In this document: positions 18,505 through 26,910 of the stretch, piece after piece
Layout: each line of letters starts with the position of its first letter
Position numbering within the stretch: the first letter of the stretch is position 1
DNA from: Algicella marina
GTDB taxonomy: Bacteria; Pseudomonadota; Alphaproteobacteria; Rhodobacterales; Rhodobacteraceae
DNA: 64,000 bases
Assembly: GCF_009931615.1 (NCBI RefSeq)
Contig: NZ_CP046620.1
Span: 1,875,501-1,939,500, forward strand
Direction: 5' to 3'
Notes under the pieces: model-generated
Seen by the model: the letters and a program-made list of their open reading frames with translations, nothing else
Told to the model about the DNA's origin: nothing
The model's database searches: none
Position numbers and translations under genes: made by a program

Positions 18505-19704
18505 ATGGAAACGAGTTTTGAACCTGTCGATACCACCCGCCGTCCCGTCAGAGGCGCGCAAGCGCCACCAATGTCCCGCAGAGAACCCAAACATGCGACT
18601 TCATTCACGCAAGTCTCAGCGCCACCATCGGCGGTCGTTTATTGTGAAGGGAACTTCGCTCAGATCGATGGCAAAACTGCAAATGGCCTTGTGCGTCATT
18701 CAGAGGCCTATCGCATCCTTTCTGTCATCGACAGCACCTATAGCGGACAAGACAGCGGATCCGTTCTCGACGATACAGTGAACCACACCCCAATCTTTGG
18801 TGATCTGGATACTGCAGTTACCCATGAAGCCGCTGTTCCCGATACCTTGATCTATGGGATGGCCCCCTCGACAGGGCGTCTTTCGACTGCGGATCGGGGC
18901 GTTGTTCTGCAAGCAATTGAGCTTGGTATGAACATCGTGAGTGGGCTACATGAATATCTGAGCGATGACCGAGAAATAGCCAAAGCTGCTTTGGGGCGAA
19001 ATGTCACAATCCGCGACATTCGCAAGCCGAAACCCAGCAAGGACATGCGCCTGTTCGATGGCAGTGTCGCTGGTGTCAAAGCCCTGCGCATTGCCATCCT
19101 TGGGACAGACTGCGCGATTGGCAAGCGCACAACGGCAACCGTTTTGGCGCGCGCCCTGAATGCGAAGGGCATCAAGACTGTGCTTGTCGGCACGGGCCAG
19201 ACCGGCTTGATGCAGGGGGCCAAATACGGCATCGCAATGGATGCCGTGCCACCCCAATTCTGCTGCGGCGAACTTGAAGGTGCGATTATTGCGGCTTCTG
19301 AAGGTGAACAACCCGATGTTATTTTGATTGAAGGTCAGGGCGCATTAAGCCATCCGGCGTTCTGCACATCCGCGTTTATCCTGCGGGGTAGCCAGCCGGA
19401 TGCTGTCATCCTTCAGCACGCCCCTAAACGCGCACATCGCTGCGACTTTCCCAATATGCCAATGCCTTCCCCCTCAAGTGAGATTGCCTTGATCGAAGCC
19501 TTTGCCGACACAAAGGTCATCGGTGTCACGCTCAATCATGAGGGGATGTCCGAAGCCGAAATCACCGACACGATCGTGGCACAAACACGCAAACTCGGCT
19601 TGCCTGTCACCGATGCATTGGCCCGACCGGCTTCACATTTGCTAGCGATGGTGGTCGCCGCATACCCCGGCCTGACGCAAAGGACCTCGGTGGCCGCGAT
19701 ATGA
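18505..19704 (+). CDS. DUF1611 family protein (DgcN-like P-loop enzyme)
   Basis: 399 residues. The last 330 match the DUF1611 family: an N-terminal Rossmann-like part (DTLIYGMAPSTGRLS), then a P-loop ATP site in ILGTDCAIGKRTTATVLARA and QFCCGELEGAI, IEGQGALSHPA and LQHAPKRAHRCDFP. Family member DgcN has been described as a D-glutamate N-acetyltransferase. This protein has about 65 extra N-terminal residues. AAAGGGAA precedes the ATG. The stop overlaps the start of the racemase gene (ATGA), so the two are made together and probably act on the same amino acid. Confidence 0.85.
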   Translation: METSFEPVDTTRRPVRGAQAPPMSRREPKHATSFTQVSAPPSAVVYCEGNFAQIDGKTANGLVRHSEAYRILSVIDSTYSGQDSGSVLDDTVNHTPIFGDLDTAVTHEAAVPDTLIYGMAPSTGRLSTADRGVVLQAIELGMNIVSGLHEYLSDDREIAKAALGRNVTIRDIRKPKPSKDMRLFDGSVAGVKALRIAILGTDCAIGKRTTATVLARALNAKGIKTVLVGTGQTGLMQGAKYGIAMDAVPPQFCCGELEGAIIAASEGEQPDVILIEGQGALSHPAFCTSAFILRGSQPDAVILQHAPKRAHRCDFPNMPMPSPSSEIALIEAFADTKVIGVTLNHEGMSEAEITDTIVAQTRKLGLPVTDALARPASHLLAMVVAAYPGLTQRTSVAAI

Positions 19705-20822
19705 GCTGCCCACGCATCGAAGTGGATCTGAGTAAGATACGTCGCAACACAGAAACTGTCGTTCGGCGGCTGGGTCCGCGTGGTATTGGCGTCACAGGCG
19801 TTACCAAGGCTGTCTGCGGTCATCCTGCGATCTCTCAGGCCATGCTCGACGGTGGGGCAGCCGGACTTGCTGATGCACGTGTCCGCAATGTGCAAAGGCT
19901 ACGTTCGGCAGGCATGACAGGCCCTATCACTCTGATCCGAACGCCGATGTTAAGCCAGGCCGAGCAAGTCGTTCAATCTTGCGAACAGAGCTATAACACA
20001 GAGCTCTCGGTCATATCGGCGCTGGCTGCGGCCGCGATCCGCTCCGGCAGGGTTCACGGCATCGTCTTGATGGTCGAGATGGGCGATCAGCGGGACGGGA
20101 TACTACCGGAGAACTTGGCAGGAATTGCACAGCAAGTCATGCAGATGACTGGGGTTGGGTTGAAAGGTATCAGCGTGAACTTTGCCTGTCTGAGCGGGAT
20201 TGCCCCGACCACTCGGCAAATGGCCGCTTTTTGCGACCTTGCAAATGAGATTGAGGGGGTATGCAGCCCGTCTCTCAAGATTGTGTCTGGAGGCAACTCT
20301 GCGAATTTGCCCTGGGCGCTTGACGAACACGCGACGGGTCGAGTCAATGATCTCCGTCTGGGTGAGGCTATCCTTCTGGGCGTTGAACCGGTGTCTGGTG
20401 ACCATATTGGCGGAATGCACACAGATGCTTTCACTCTTGTTGCCGAAATTATAGAAATGGCTTCAGTACCTCCACCGATCCCTGTTGCCCTGATCGATCC
20501 GACTACGGAACGACTTCGCCTTGTGACAACCAGTGGGGTCTCTTCACGCATGATCCTCGCGATGGGTCATCAGGACACCGACATTCTGGGTCTTTCAATA
20601 CCTGTTGGAAGCACATTGATCGGGGCGACCAGCGATCATCTTATCATCGGAACGCCTCGATCCCGGTTAAAGGTGGGCTCCGAAGTGAGATTCCAGATGA
20701 ATTACAATGCGTTGATGCGTGCCATGGCTGCGCCAGACATCGAAGTGAAACTGCTGGGCGATCCACCCACACGACCATCAGGGCGCACCCAAGGCGAGGT
20801 CGAACACTTGGCGTTGGTTTGA
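19701..20822 (+). CDS. ornithine/alanine racemase-like PLP enzyme
   Basis: 373 residues, type-III fold PLP enzyme of the ornithine racemase (Orr)/YhfX branch. The PLP Lys is in GVTGVTKAVCGHPAIS near residue 36; the barrel continues with VLMVEMGDQRDGI, and the phosphate region is ISVNFACLSG and KIVSGGNSANLPW. The C-terminal beta domain has the Tyr-containing HQDTDILGL region. It would interconvert L- and D-forms of a basic or small amino acid. It is coupled to the DUF1611 gene by an ATGA overlap, which suggests a D-amino-acid modification or breakdown pair. Exact substrate unknown. Confidence 0.87.
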   Translation: MSCPRIEVDLSKIRRNTETVVRRLGPRGIGVTGVTKAVCGHPAISQAMLDGGAAGLADARVRNVQRLRSAGMTGPITLIRTPMLSQAEQVVQSCEQSYNTELSVISALAAAAIRSGRVHGIVLMVEMGDQRDGILPENLAGIAQQVMQMTGVGLKGISVNFACLSGIAPTTRQMAAFCDLANEIEGVCSPSLKIVSGGNSANLPWALDEHATGRVNDLRLGEAILLGVEPVSGDHIGGMHTDAFTLVAEIIEMASVPPPIPVALIDPTTERLRLVTTSGVSSRMILAMGHQDTDILGLSIPVGSTLIGATSDHLIIGTPRSRLKVGSEVRFQMNYNALMRAMAAPDIEVKLLGDPPTRPSGRTQGEVEHLALV

Positions 20823-20870
20823 AAGACCTCGTTTGGTTCGGTCGACGTGCAAAACAAAGGAAACCCAAAA

Positions 20871-21107
20871 TTGACGGAACTCACAAAAACCAATCTGTTT
20901 AAAGTGAATGACTCTAAACCGGAAACCCCAATGGATAAGACGACGCGTGTTGTCAGACAAATGGTCGACGAAGAATCGGAACAACGACAAGCCAAGAATT
21001 CCCGACTGCGCAATGCTCGCCTCGAAAGAGAAGCAAATACGCCACCTGAAACCAAAGTTTCAGCAGGGTCAAAGCCGCGTCGCTCCAAGGCGGTTTCGAC
21101 CCAGTAG
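20871..21107 (+). CDS. small conserved charged protein
   Basis: 78 residues from a TTG at 20871 that follows AAAGGAAA at good spacing; GTG at 20847 and ATG at 20931 are alternatives. It is hydrophilic and highly charged (core KTTRVVRQMVDEESEQRQAK), with no Cys or membrane span, and is likely helical or disordered. Proteins of this kind are familiar in roseobacter genomes but have no assigned role. Same strand as the racemase gene, 48 bp after it. Confidence 0.6.
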   Translation: MTELTKTNLFKVNDSKPETPMDKTTRVVRQMVDEESEQRQAKNSRLRNARLEREANTPPETKVSAGSKPRRSKAVSTQ

Positions 21108-21233
21108 ATGAACTTTGGCGGCGATGTTTGCGTGATATGCGCCGCCGGGCAATGGTCTCTTCAATTAGTCGGAAATCGGCCAGAGTTTCTCCCAGAACTG
21201 CCAATCGCCCCTGCCGACCACAAGGAACCATCC

Positions 21234-21502
21234 ATGACAGATGCAGAGCGGTCCCCAGGAAAGACCCACTATATCTGCCAGACTTATGTTGAAACGAAAG
21301 CTGGGCGCGACGGGCAAACCGACCTTAAAATTGCCAAGCAATTTGAACACTCCACAGCGTCGGAAGCGCAAAAAAAGCCGAACGAGAGGCCTTATCCGAG
21401 AATTGCGCAGGTGCCGACGCCTACATGGTCATCGATGGTCCCGCCAGTGGAGAAGTTGGCGACCCTAGATTCTTTGTAAGGTGTCTGACGTCAGCGCCAT
21501 GA
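21234..21502 (+). pseudogene. small conserved protein with a frameshift in an A7 tract
   Basis: The reading starts at ATG 21234 after AAGGAA and gives THYICQTYVETKAGRDG and LKIAKQFEHSTASEAQ. At the run of seven A (21370-21376) the frame passes into a less protein-like tail that stops at 21479. If one A is removed, the reading continues as EREALSENCAGADAYMVID, then GPASGEVGDPRFFV, stopping at 21502. That looks like a genuine continuation. So the gene is either frameshifted, read by slippage, or carries a sequencing error. Function unknown. Confidence 0.65.
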
Positions 21503-21556
21503 CCGTTTGGGCGCGATTACCGCACTGATGGCACCGGCCAAGCCTGAGGTGGCGTG

Positions 21557-21938
21557 ATGGCAAAGCCAGAAACCCTCCGCGTCCGCATCCCGCTCACCCT
21601 GCGCAATCGCGGCGGACGCCCCCTGCATTCTGCCTCCCAAGGAGATCGAGGTGGCCATGGATCGCGGCCAGGATGCCCGCCTCCTGCGCGCCATCGGCCG
21701 CGCGTGGGACTGGCGGCGCAGGCTCGAGCGCGGCGACATCAACACCATCGCCGATCTCGCCCGAGAGGAAGGTATCTCTGACCGCTATGTCAGCAGCGTA
21801 ATCCGGCTGGCATGGCTCTCGCCAGCGGTGCTGGAGCGACTGGTCCTGCTGCGCGAGCCCACGGTGCTATCGATCTTGGACCTCTGCAGCGTGGCCGAAC
21901 TGCCGTGGGTCGAGCAGCGAGAGAGGGTGTTTGACTGA
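21557..21938 (+). pseudogene. small HTH protein of the recombinase-associated type, one-base frameshift
   Basis: The first frame (ATG 21557, or GTG 21554) gives KPETLRVRIPLTLRNRGGRP. The following frame, entered by dropping one base near 21625, gives ILPPKEIEVAMDRGQ, then an HTH-like part with INTIADLAREEGISDRYVSS and VIRLAWLSPAVLERL, stopping at 21938. The two parts read as one protein of about 126 residues. Such HTH proteins, or C-terminal domains like them, accompany serine recombinases in alphaproteobacteria. No recombinase lies beside it here, so it is probably a stranded relic. Confidence 0.7.
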
Positions 21939-22415
21939 GGGTCAGCCCCTCTCAAGTCCAGACAAAGATAGAGTGATAGCGATAAAAAATTTGGCTAAAA
22001 TGCCGCAGAATTCCCATTGAATCCGCGCGGCGAAAGACAGCTCAGGGCCAATTTGTTACAATGGTGAGTAGCGGAGCATGTGACAATTTGGGTGGCTCTG
22101 CAACAATTGCTGCGAGTTCTCACGAGTTGTTTTTTAGCCGACACCGCGATGGCTAACTTTCTGTTTGCGCATGACCAAGCGTAGATCTAGGCTTCTGCTC
22201 ATGATGTTGGATGACTTTTTTGCGGCAGGAAACCGGCCGTAGAGGCAAATTGAATTACAGACATGAAGGGCATCAGGCACTCAACATGCGCCCGCCCGTT
22301 CCTGAAACCCTATTAGAGAAACCCCTGATCAGTGGCCCAGACACAGGGGGTTAGACAGTTTGGCGTCCGTCATCGCCAATCCGACAGAGAGCTCGCTCAC
22401 CTTTTACCTCACACC
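21939..22415. other. non-coding stretch before the alginate locus
   Basis: About 480 bp, AT-rich, with no gene I can support. It separates the relic HTH gene from the 3' end of the alginate operon. I looked for a hairpin terminator after the SDR gene and saw no strong one. Confidence 0.4.
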
Positions 22416-23162
22416 TTAGCTAAAAAAAACTCCGCCGTTGATGTCCACATTGGCTCCTGTAATAAAGCCAGACGACGCATCTACCGCGAGAAAACAGACC
22501 AATTCCGCCACGTCCTTTGGGATTCCCTGACGCCTAACGGGCGCCGAAGATTCAAGTGCACGACGTGCTTCATCCGCCGTATGTACATTGTGAAAATCAG
22601 TGTCGATCATTCCGGGGCAGAGTGCATTGACGCGGATTTGCGGCCCGAGTTCCTTAGCGAGTCCGCGCGTCATGGTCATCACTGCACCCTTGGAAGTGGC
22701 ATAGGCGACGGCACCGGGGCCACCGCCATCGCGACCGGCCTGGCTGGCGAGGTTGACGATGGTGCCGGTCTTCATGTGCGGCAGGCATGCCTTGACCATC
22801 AGGAAGGTGCTGGTGAGGTTGAGATCCATCACCGCCTGCCAGTGCTCGAGGCTCATCTCGGCGATGGTCTTGCGCGCGATCAGGCCGCCCGCGTTGTTGA
22901 CGAGGATGTCGACGCCGCCGAATTCCGCGACCGTGCGGGCCACCAGCGCCTCGACATCCTGCGCGGCATTCAGATCGCCCTGCTGCGCGAAGGCCTTGCC
23001 GTCCGCGGCGCGGATATCGGCCACCGTGGCCTCGGCCCCGGCGCTGCTGGCGAAATAGTTGATCGCGACATTCGCGCCCTCGGCCGCCAGCCTGATCGCG
23101 CAGGCGCGCCCGATATCGCGGCCGCCGCCGGTGACGATTGCGGTCTTTCCCTGAAGTTTCAT
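22416..23162 (-). CDS. SDR oxidoreductase, probable DEH (uronate) reductase
   Basis: 248 residues, classical short-chain dehydrogenase. NAD(P) site AIVTGGGRDIGRACAIRLA, NNAGG, active-site Ser in LASQAGRDGG region and Tyr/Lys in YATSKGAVMT, and the C-terminal NVDINGGVFFS. Alginate-degrading bacteria use SDR enzymes (A1-R type; Atu3026 beside the PL15 lyase Atu3025 in Agrobacterium) to reduce 4-deoxy-L-erythro-5-hexoseulose uronate to 2-keto-3-deoxygluconate. The position next to the lyase, the KdgF-like cupin and the importer supports this role by context. Cofactor preference cannot be read. Last gene of the operon. Confidence 0.85.
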   Translation of the reverse strand: MKLQGKTAIVTGGGRDIGRACAIRLAAEGANVAINYFASSAGAEATVADIRAADGKAFAQQGDLNAAQDVEALVARTVAEFGGVDILVNNAGGLIARKTIAEMSLEHWQAVMDLNLTSTFLMVKACLPHMKTGTIVNLASQAGRDGGGPGAVAYATSKGAVMTMTRGLAKELGPQIRVNALCPGMIDTDFHNVHTADEARRALESSAPVRRQGIPKDVAELVCFLAVDASSGFITGANVDINGGVFFS

Positions 23163-23229
23163 TGTCGTTCGTTCCCGTGCTTGCTGGATGCCGTGTCACC
23201 GCGCGATGGGGTGCGCGCGCCGCCGCGGC

Positions 23230-24111
23230 CTAGGTTTCGAGTCTGAGGAAATATTCGAATATTTCCGGGACGTTGCCTTCGCCCATGCCGGCCGCGACGG
23301 CGGCCTGAAGGTTGGTGGAGGTGCCTTCGGCAATCTCGGCGCGGGTGCCCAGATCCTCCGTCATCTTCAGGAAGTAGCCCAGATCCTTGTTGGCGTTGTT
23401 GATCGAGAAGCCGAGATCGCTGACACCATCCACCGCGTAGTTCTTGCAAAAGCCCATGAAGGGCGAATTGGAGGGGCCGGTGGACATGATCTCGTAGAGC
23501 TGCGCCCGGTCCACGCCCGCACGGTCGGCCACGGCGAAGGCCTGGCTCATCGTGCAGACGGTGGTCATGCCCATGAAGTTGTTGATCAGCTTGGTGGTGT
23601 GGCCCGCACCCAGCGCGCCGAGATAGAAGACATTCTCGCCCTGCTCGTCGAGCACGGGCTTGACCTTGTCGAACGTGTCCCGGTCGCCGGCGGCCATGAT
23701 GTTCAGAAGACCGTCTTTCGCGTGCGCGGGCGTGCGGCCGAGCGGCGCGTCGATCATGCCGGCACCGCGTGCCGCGAGATCGGCACCGATCTTGCGGGTG
23801 GAGGCCGGGATGGAGGTACCGAAGTCGATCAAGACCGCGCCTTCGCGGATACCGGCGAGGATGCCGTTATCGCCGTAGACGATTTTCTCGACGACCTCGG
23901 AAGTGGTGAGGCAGAGCATCACGATATCGCTCGCCTCGGCCAGTTCGCGGGGCGAGGCGGCGGCCCGTGCGTTGCCGCGGGCGAGAACGGCCGCCACGGC
24001 ATCCTTGTTGAGGTCTATCACGACCAGATCGAAACCCTTCTTCTGAAGGTTCTCGACCATGTTTCCGCCCATGAGGCCGAGGCCGATGAAGCCGATGACG
24101 GGTTTGGACAT
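23230..24111 (-). CDS. NAD(P)-dependent beta-hydroxyacid dehydrogenase (HIBADH/tartronate semialdehyde reductase-like)
   Basis: 293 residues. The Rossmann motif is PVIGFIGLGLMGGNM, followed by LIDFGTSIPASTRK (substrate-binding loop) and the catalytic Lys in GAGHTTKLINNFMG. I chose the ATG at 24111 because GGGAGA precedes it; an ATG at 24126 is in frame. Members reduce 2-hydroxy-3-oxopropionate or related aldehydes, and some relatives work in uronate breakdown. Placed between the SDR and KdgF-like genes, it probably acts on a product of alginate monomer breakdown. Confidence 0.88.
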   Translation of the reverse strand: MSKPVIGFIGLGLMGGNMVENLQKKGFDLVVIDLNKDAVAAVLARGNARAAASPRELAEASDIVMLCLTTSEVVEKIVYGDNGILAGIREGAVLIDFGTSIPASTRKIGADLAARGAGMIDAPLGRTPAHAKDGLLNIMAAGDRDTFDKVKPVLDEQGENVFYLGALGAGHTTKLINNFMGMTTVCTMSQAFAVADRAGVDRAQLYEIMSTGPSNSPFMGFCKNYAVDGVSDLGFSINNANKDLGYFLKMTEDLGTRAEIAEGTSTNLQAAVAAGMGEGNVPEIFEYFLRLET

Positions 24112-24150
24112 GACGTGTTCTCCCATGTTGAAGTCGTGTGGTGCGTAGGT

Positions 24151-24483
24151 TCAGAGAAAATCTTCACGGTGCGGCGTGAAGACATCGAGCAGCGTGCCCG
24201 CCGCGAGGCAGGTCGCCCCGTGTTCGATGTTGGGCTGCTTGTAGAGCGAGTCCCCCGCCGAGACGATGTAGGTGTCGTCGCCCACGGTGAATTCGAACTT
24301 GCCCGAGATCACGTAGGTGATCTGTTCGTGCGGGTGGTGGTGGCGCGCGGCCACGGTGCCGGTCTCGAAATGCACTTCGACGACCATCACGTTGTCGTTG
24401 TAGGCGCCGACCTTCCGCGTGAGGCCGCCACCCGCGTCGAACAGCGCATTCTCTTGCGCGGGGAAGTGGTTCTTCGTGGTCAT
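24151..24483 (-). CDS. kdgF: KdgF-like cupin, unsaturated uronate linearisation
   Basis: 110 residues, single cupin. Motif 1 is ARHHHPHEQITYVISGKFEF with the metal His and Glu ligands; motif 2 is in KQPNIEHGATCLAAG. Size and motifs match KdgF, which opens the 4,5-unsaturated uronate ring to the linear keto form after pectin or alginate lyase action. AGGAGG at 24491-24496 is 7 bases from the ATG at 24483 and almost touches the ATG at 24489, so 24483 is the better start. It lies directly after the lyase gene in the same operon. Confidence 0.88.
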   Translation of the reverse strand: MTTKNHFPAQENALFDAGGGLTRKVGAYNDNVMVVEVHFETGTVAARHHHPHEQITYVISGKFEFTVGDDTYIVSAGDSLYKQPNIEHGATCLAAGTLLDVFTPHREDFL

Positions 24484-24509
24484 CTTCATACCTCCTGGGG
24501 ACCGGTGGC

Positions 24510-26831
24510 TCATGCGTTGGCCAGCTTCTTGAGGACCACCTTGAAGGTGTTCTCGTCGACATCGGTGAAGTAGAGGTCGGCGTCGTAGCCCTGATCGTCC
24601 ATGAAGTTGAAGATCCGGCGGGGTTCGCCCAGCCGGTAGGGCACGAGCAGCGTGGCGATGCGGTGGCGGGTGGCGGCCGGGTAGCGGGCGTGCAGGCAGG
24701 TGCTTTGCGGCAGGCCCTCGTAATCGGCCGGGTCCACGCCGGGAAAGCCGGTTTCCTGCGTCAGGTCCGGCTTTCCGGCCTCGGACCACACGACCTGGCC
24801 GTAAAAGCCCGCCCGTTCGCCGCTGTAGCGGAACGTGGTCTTGCCCAGATCGTAGCGCGCGTTGGCGTGCAGCAGCCAATCGACCGTCACGGGGCTGTCG
24901 GCGTCGACGCTGTCGACGATCACGAAGTAGCTGTTGCGCACGAAGTAGATCTCACGCTCGGCCAGCGTGACCTCGGGTGAGAGGCTCTGGTAGGCGGGTG
25001 TGGCGTCGCCGCGGATGTAGATGTGATCCTCGCGCTGTTCGGCGGCGAGGATGCGGCCGGTGGCGGCCATCGCCTTGGCCTTGTCCTTCTCGGCGTACTG
25101 GCCCTTGCCGTTGATCAGGATCGCGTTCTTGGACCGGGTCTGCCGACGCCATTCGCGGTGCATCGTGGAATTGAAGGCGACGTAGTAGCCGGACTGAATC
25201 GCCAGATCTTCACCGTAGGCGGCCAGGCAGAAGGCGTTCTGGTCGCCGTGGCTGTGGCTGATCGAGCCGAAGCGGGACGATTTGAAGACGAACTGGATAT
25301 GCTCGTCCGGATCGGCCATCGCGTGCTGGATGCCGACCCAGCCGATGCCGCGGAAATGGCGGAAGCCGCTGGGCGGTGCTGTGGCCTCGACCTGCGGGAA
25401 ATCGGTGAGGTAGGTCAGCTCGTCAAAATTGGTGTCCCACCAGCCCCAGTTGTAGAAGGCACCCTCGGTGCCGGGGTTCAGCCGCGCCAGTTCCTCGTGA
25501 TACCACTGGTAGGCGCCGTTGCCGGTGACGCCCGCGTACTGGCGCAGGTTGGTGCCGGTCTTGATGCAGGGCAGATCGCCTTGCGTGCTGTCGTCACCGA
25601 AGGTGGCGCGCCGGGTGTTGGGCGCCTTGCAGTACAGCGGGAAATCGCCGGTGTTGCGGAAGAACGGGCGCTTGTAGAGGTCGAGGCCGGCGAAGCTTTT
25701 CAGGCGGTTGGCGGCCTCGATCAGGTAGGCCATGCCCATCATCCAGTAGTTCGTGCCCTCGGCCCAGCCGCCATCGGCATCGCCCCAAGGCGAATAGACC
25801 CCGGCGAGAAACTCGATGCAGTAGTTCAGCCACTCGCGCGCCTCGTCGTCCTCGTCGTCGCCCAGAAGCGCGATGCAGGCCGGGATCAGCGTGAGCGAGA
25901 CGGAGCGGACCGCGTGGCTGTCATACGGGAAGAGGTGGATCTTGGCGTTGACGATGGCGTGCTCGGCGATATCGCGCGTCCGCTCCAGCAGCGCCGCCCG
26001 CACGCGGGCGCGTTCGTCCTCGCTCATCTGGTCGTACAGCCAGTCGTAGCCCCATGCCAGCGCGTTGGTAACGCGATAGGCCCATTCGTCGGTATAGGCG
26101 CGTGAGGTCACGCCCATCGGATCCCAGCTCGCGGCTTCCAGAAGCCAGTCCTTCGCGCGGTCCAGCATCTGCTGGTCGCCCGTGACCTGCCCGCCGATGG
26201 CAAGGTGGCGAATGGCGTAGATGACTTCCTGCAGATCGATGTAGGTCTGCCGCCAGACCGGGGCGACGCGCTTGTGGTCGGGGTAGCCCGCGGGCTCGTG
26301 CATGATCTCGCGGTCCGTCCACGGCAGGACGGATTTCTGATAGAACGTGGACCATGTGCAATGATCGGGATCGGCCTTCACCGCCTTGCGGAATTCCTGC
26401 AAGCGCTCGGATGTCAGCCAGAGCCGGGGATGCGCGGTGGGCGATGTATCGAAGCGGGTCTTGCGCGGGGGCAACGGTGTTTCGGGCAAGTCTGCGGTGA
26501 TCGTGAAGCGACGCCTGCTGCTCCATTCGGACGCAGGTTTGCCCGCGGCATCGCAGACCGCGTAGGTCCAGTGGTAGTCTCCCGGCTCCAGCGCCACGTC
26601 GGGGGTAAAGAAATTCAGCGGGACGTTGGCGAAGGTTTTCGTGTTGCCGGAGCCGAATTCAGGGTCGGTCGACACGCGAAGCACGTACTCCGCCTCGTCC
26701 TCAATGACCGGCAGCCACGTGAAACGCGGCGGATTCTCAGTGATCTCGGTATCCGCATCGGGCGTGTACTGGATCGTCAGTCGGCCTGTCTTCGGTTCAT
26801 CGAGCGTGGGAAGGGCTGCGGCGCCGGGCAT
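24510..26831 (-). CDS. PL15-type exo-alginate lyase (DUF4962 + heparinase II/III fold)
   Basis: 773 residues, close to the 776 of the Agrobacterium exolyase Atu3025. An N-terminal beta domain (TENPPRFTWLPVIEDEAEYV) is followed by an (alpha/alpha) toroid and a C-terminal heparinase II/III-like beta domain. Candidate catalytic residues fall where expected: His near 307 in PYDSHAVRSVS, Tyr near 362 in EGTNYWMMG and His near 528 in SHSHGDQNAF. These are within 3-4 positions of His311, Tyr365 and His531 as I recall them for Atu3025. No signal peptide is seen, so it should cleave imported oligo-alginate in the cytoplasm to monomers. Start at 26831 preferred; an ATG at 26933 would overlap the binding-protein gene. 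Confidence 0.9.
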   Translation of the reverse strand: MPGAAALPTLDEPKTGRLTIQYTPDADTEITENPPRFTWLPVIEDEAEYVLRVSTDPEFGSGNTKTFANVPLNFFTPDVALEPGDYHWTYAVCDAAGKPASEWSSRRRFTITADLPETPLPPRKTRFDTSPTAHPRLWLTSERLQEFRKAVKADPDHCTWSTFYQKSVLPWTDREIMHEPAGYPDHKRVAPVWRQTYIDLQEVIYAIRHLAIGGQVTGDQQMLDRAKDWLLEAASWDPMGVTSRAYTDEWAYRVTNALAWGYDWLYDQMSEDERARVRAALLERTRDIAEHAIVNAKIHLFPYDSHAVRSVSLTLIPACIALLGDDEDDEAREWLNYCIEFLAGVYSPWGDADGGWAEGTNYWMMGMAYLIEAANRLKSFAGLDLYKRPFFRNTGDFPLYCKAPNTRRATFGDDSTQGDLPCIKTGTNLRQYAGVTGNGAYQWYHEELARLNPGTEGAFYNWGWWDTNFDELTYLTDFPQVEATAPPSGFRHFRGIGWVGIQHAMADPDEHIQFVFKSSRFGSISHSHGDQNAFCLAAYGEDLAIQSGYYVAFNSTMHREWRRQTRSKNAILINGKGQYAEKDKAKAMAATGRILAAEQREDHIYIRGDATPAYQSLSPEVTLAEREIYFVRNSYFVIVDSVDADSPVTVDWLLHANARYDLGKTTFRYSGERAGFYGQVVWSEAGKPDLTQETGFPGVDPADYEGLPQSTCLHARYPAATRHRIATLLVPYRLGEPRRIFNFMDDQGYDADLYFTDVDENTFKVVLKKLANA

Positions 26832-26910
26832 TGGTTTGGTCTTTCTTTGAGGTCGGAGAGGGGGGCGGCCGGGATCGGCCGCACCGGCGTTTTGCTGAGG
26901 AGGGGCGTAA

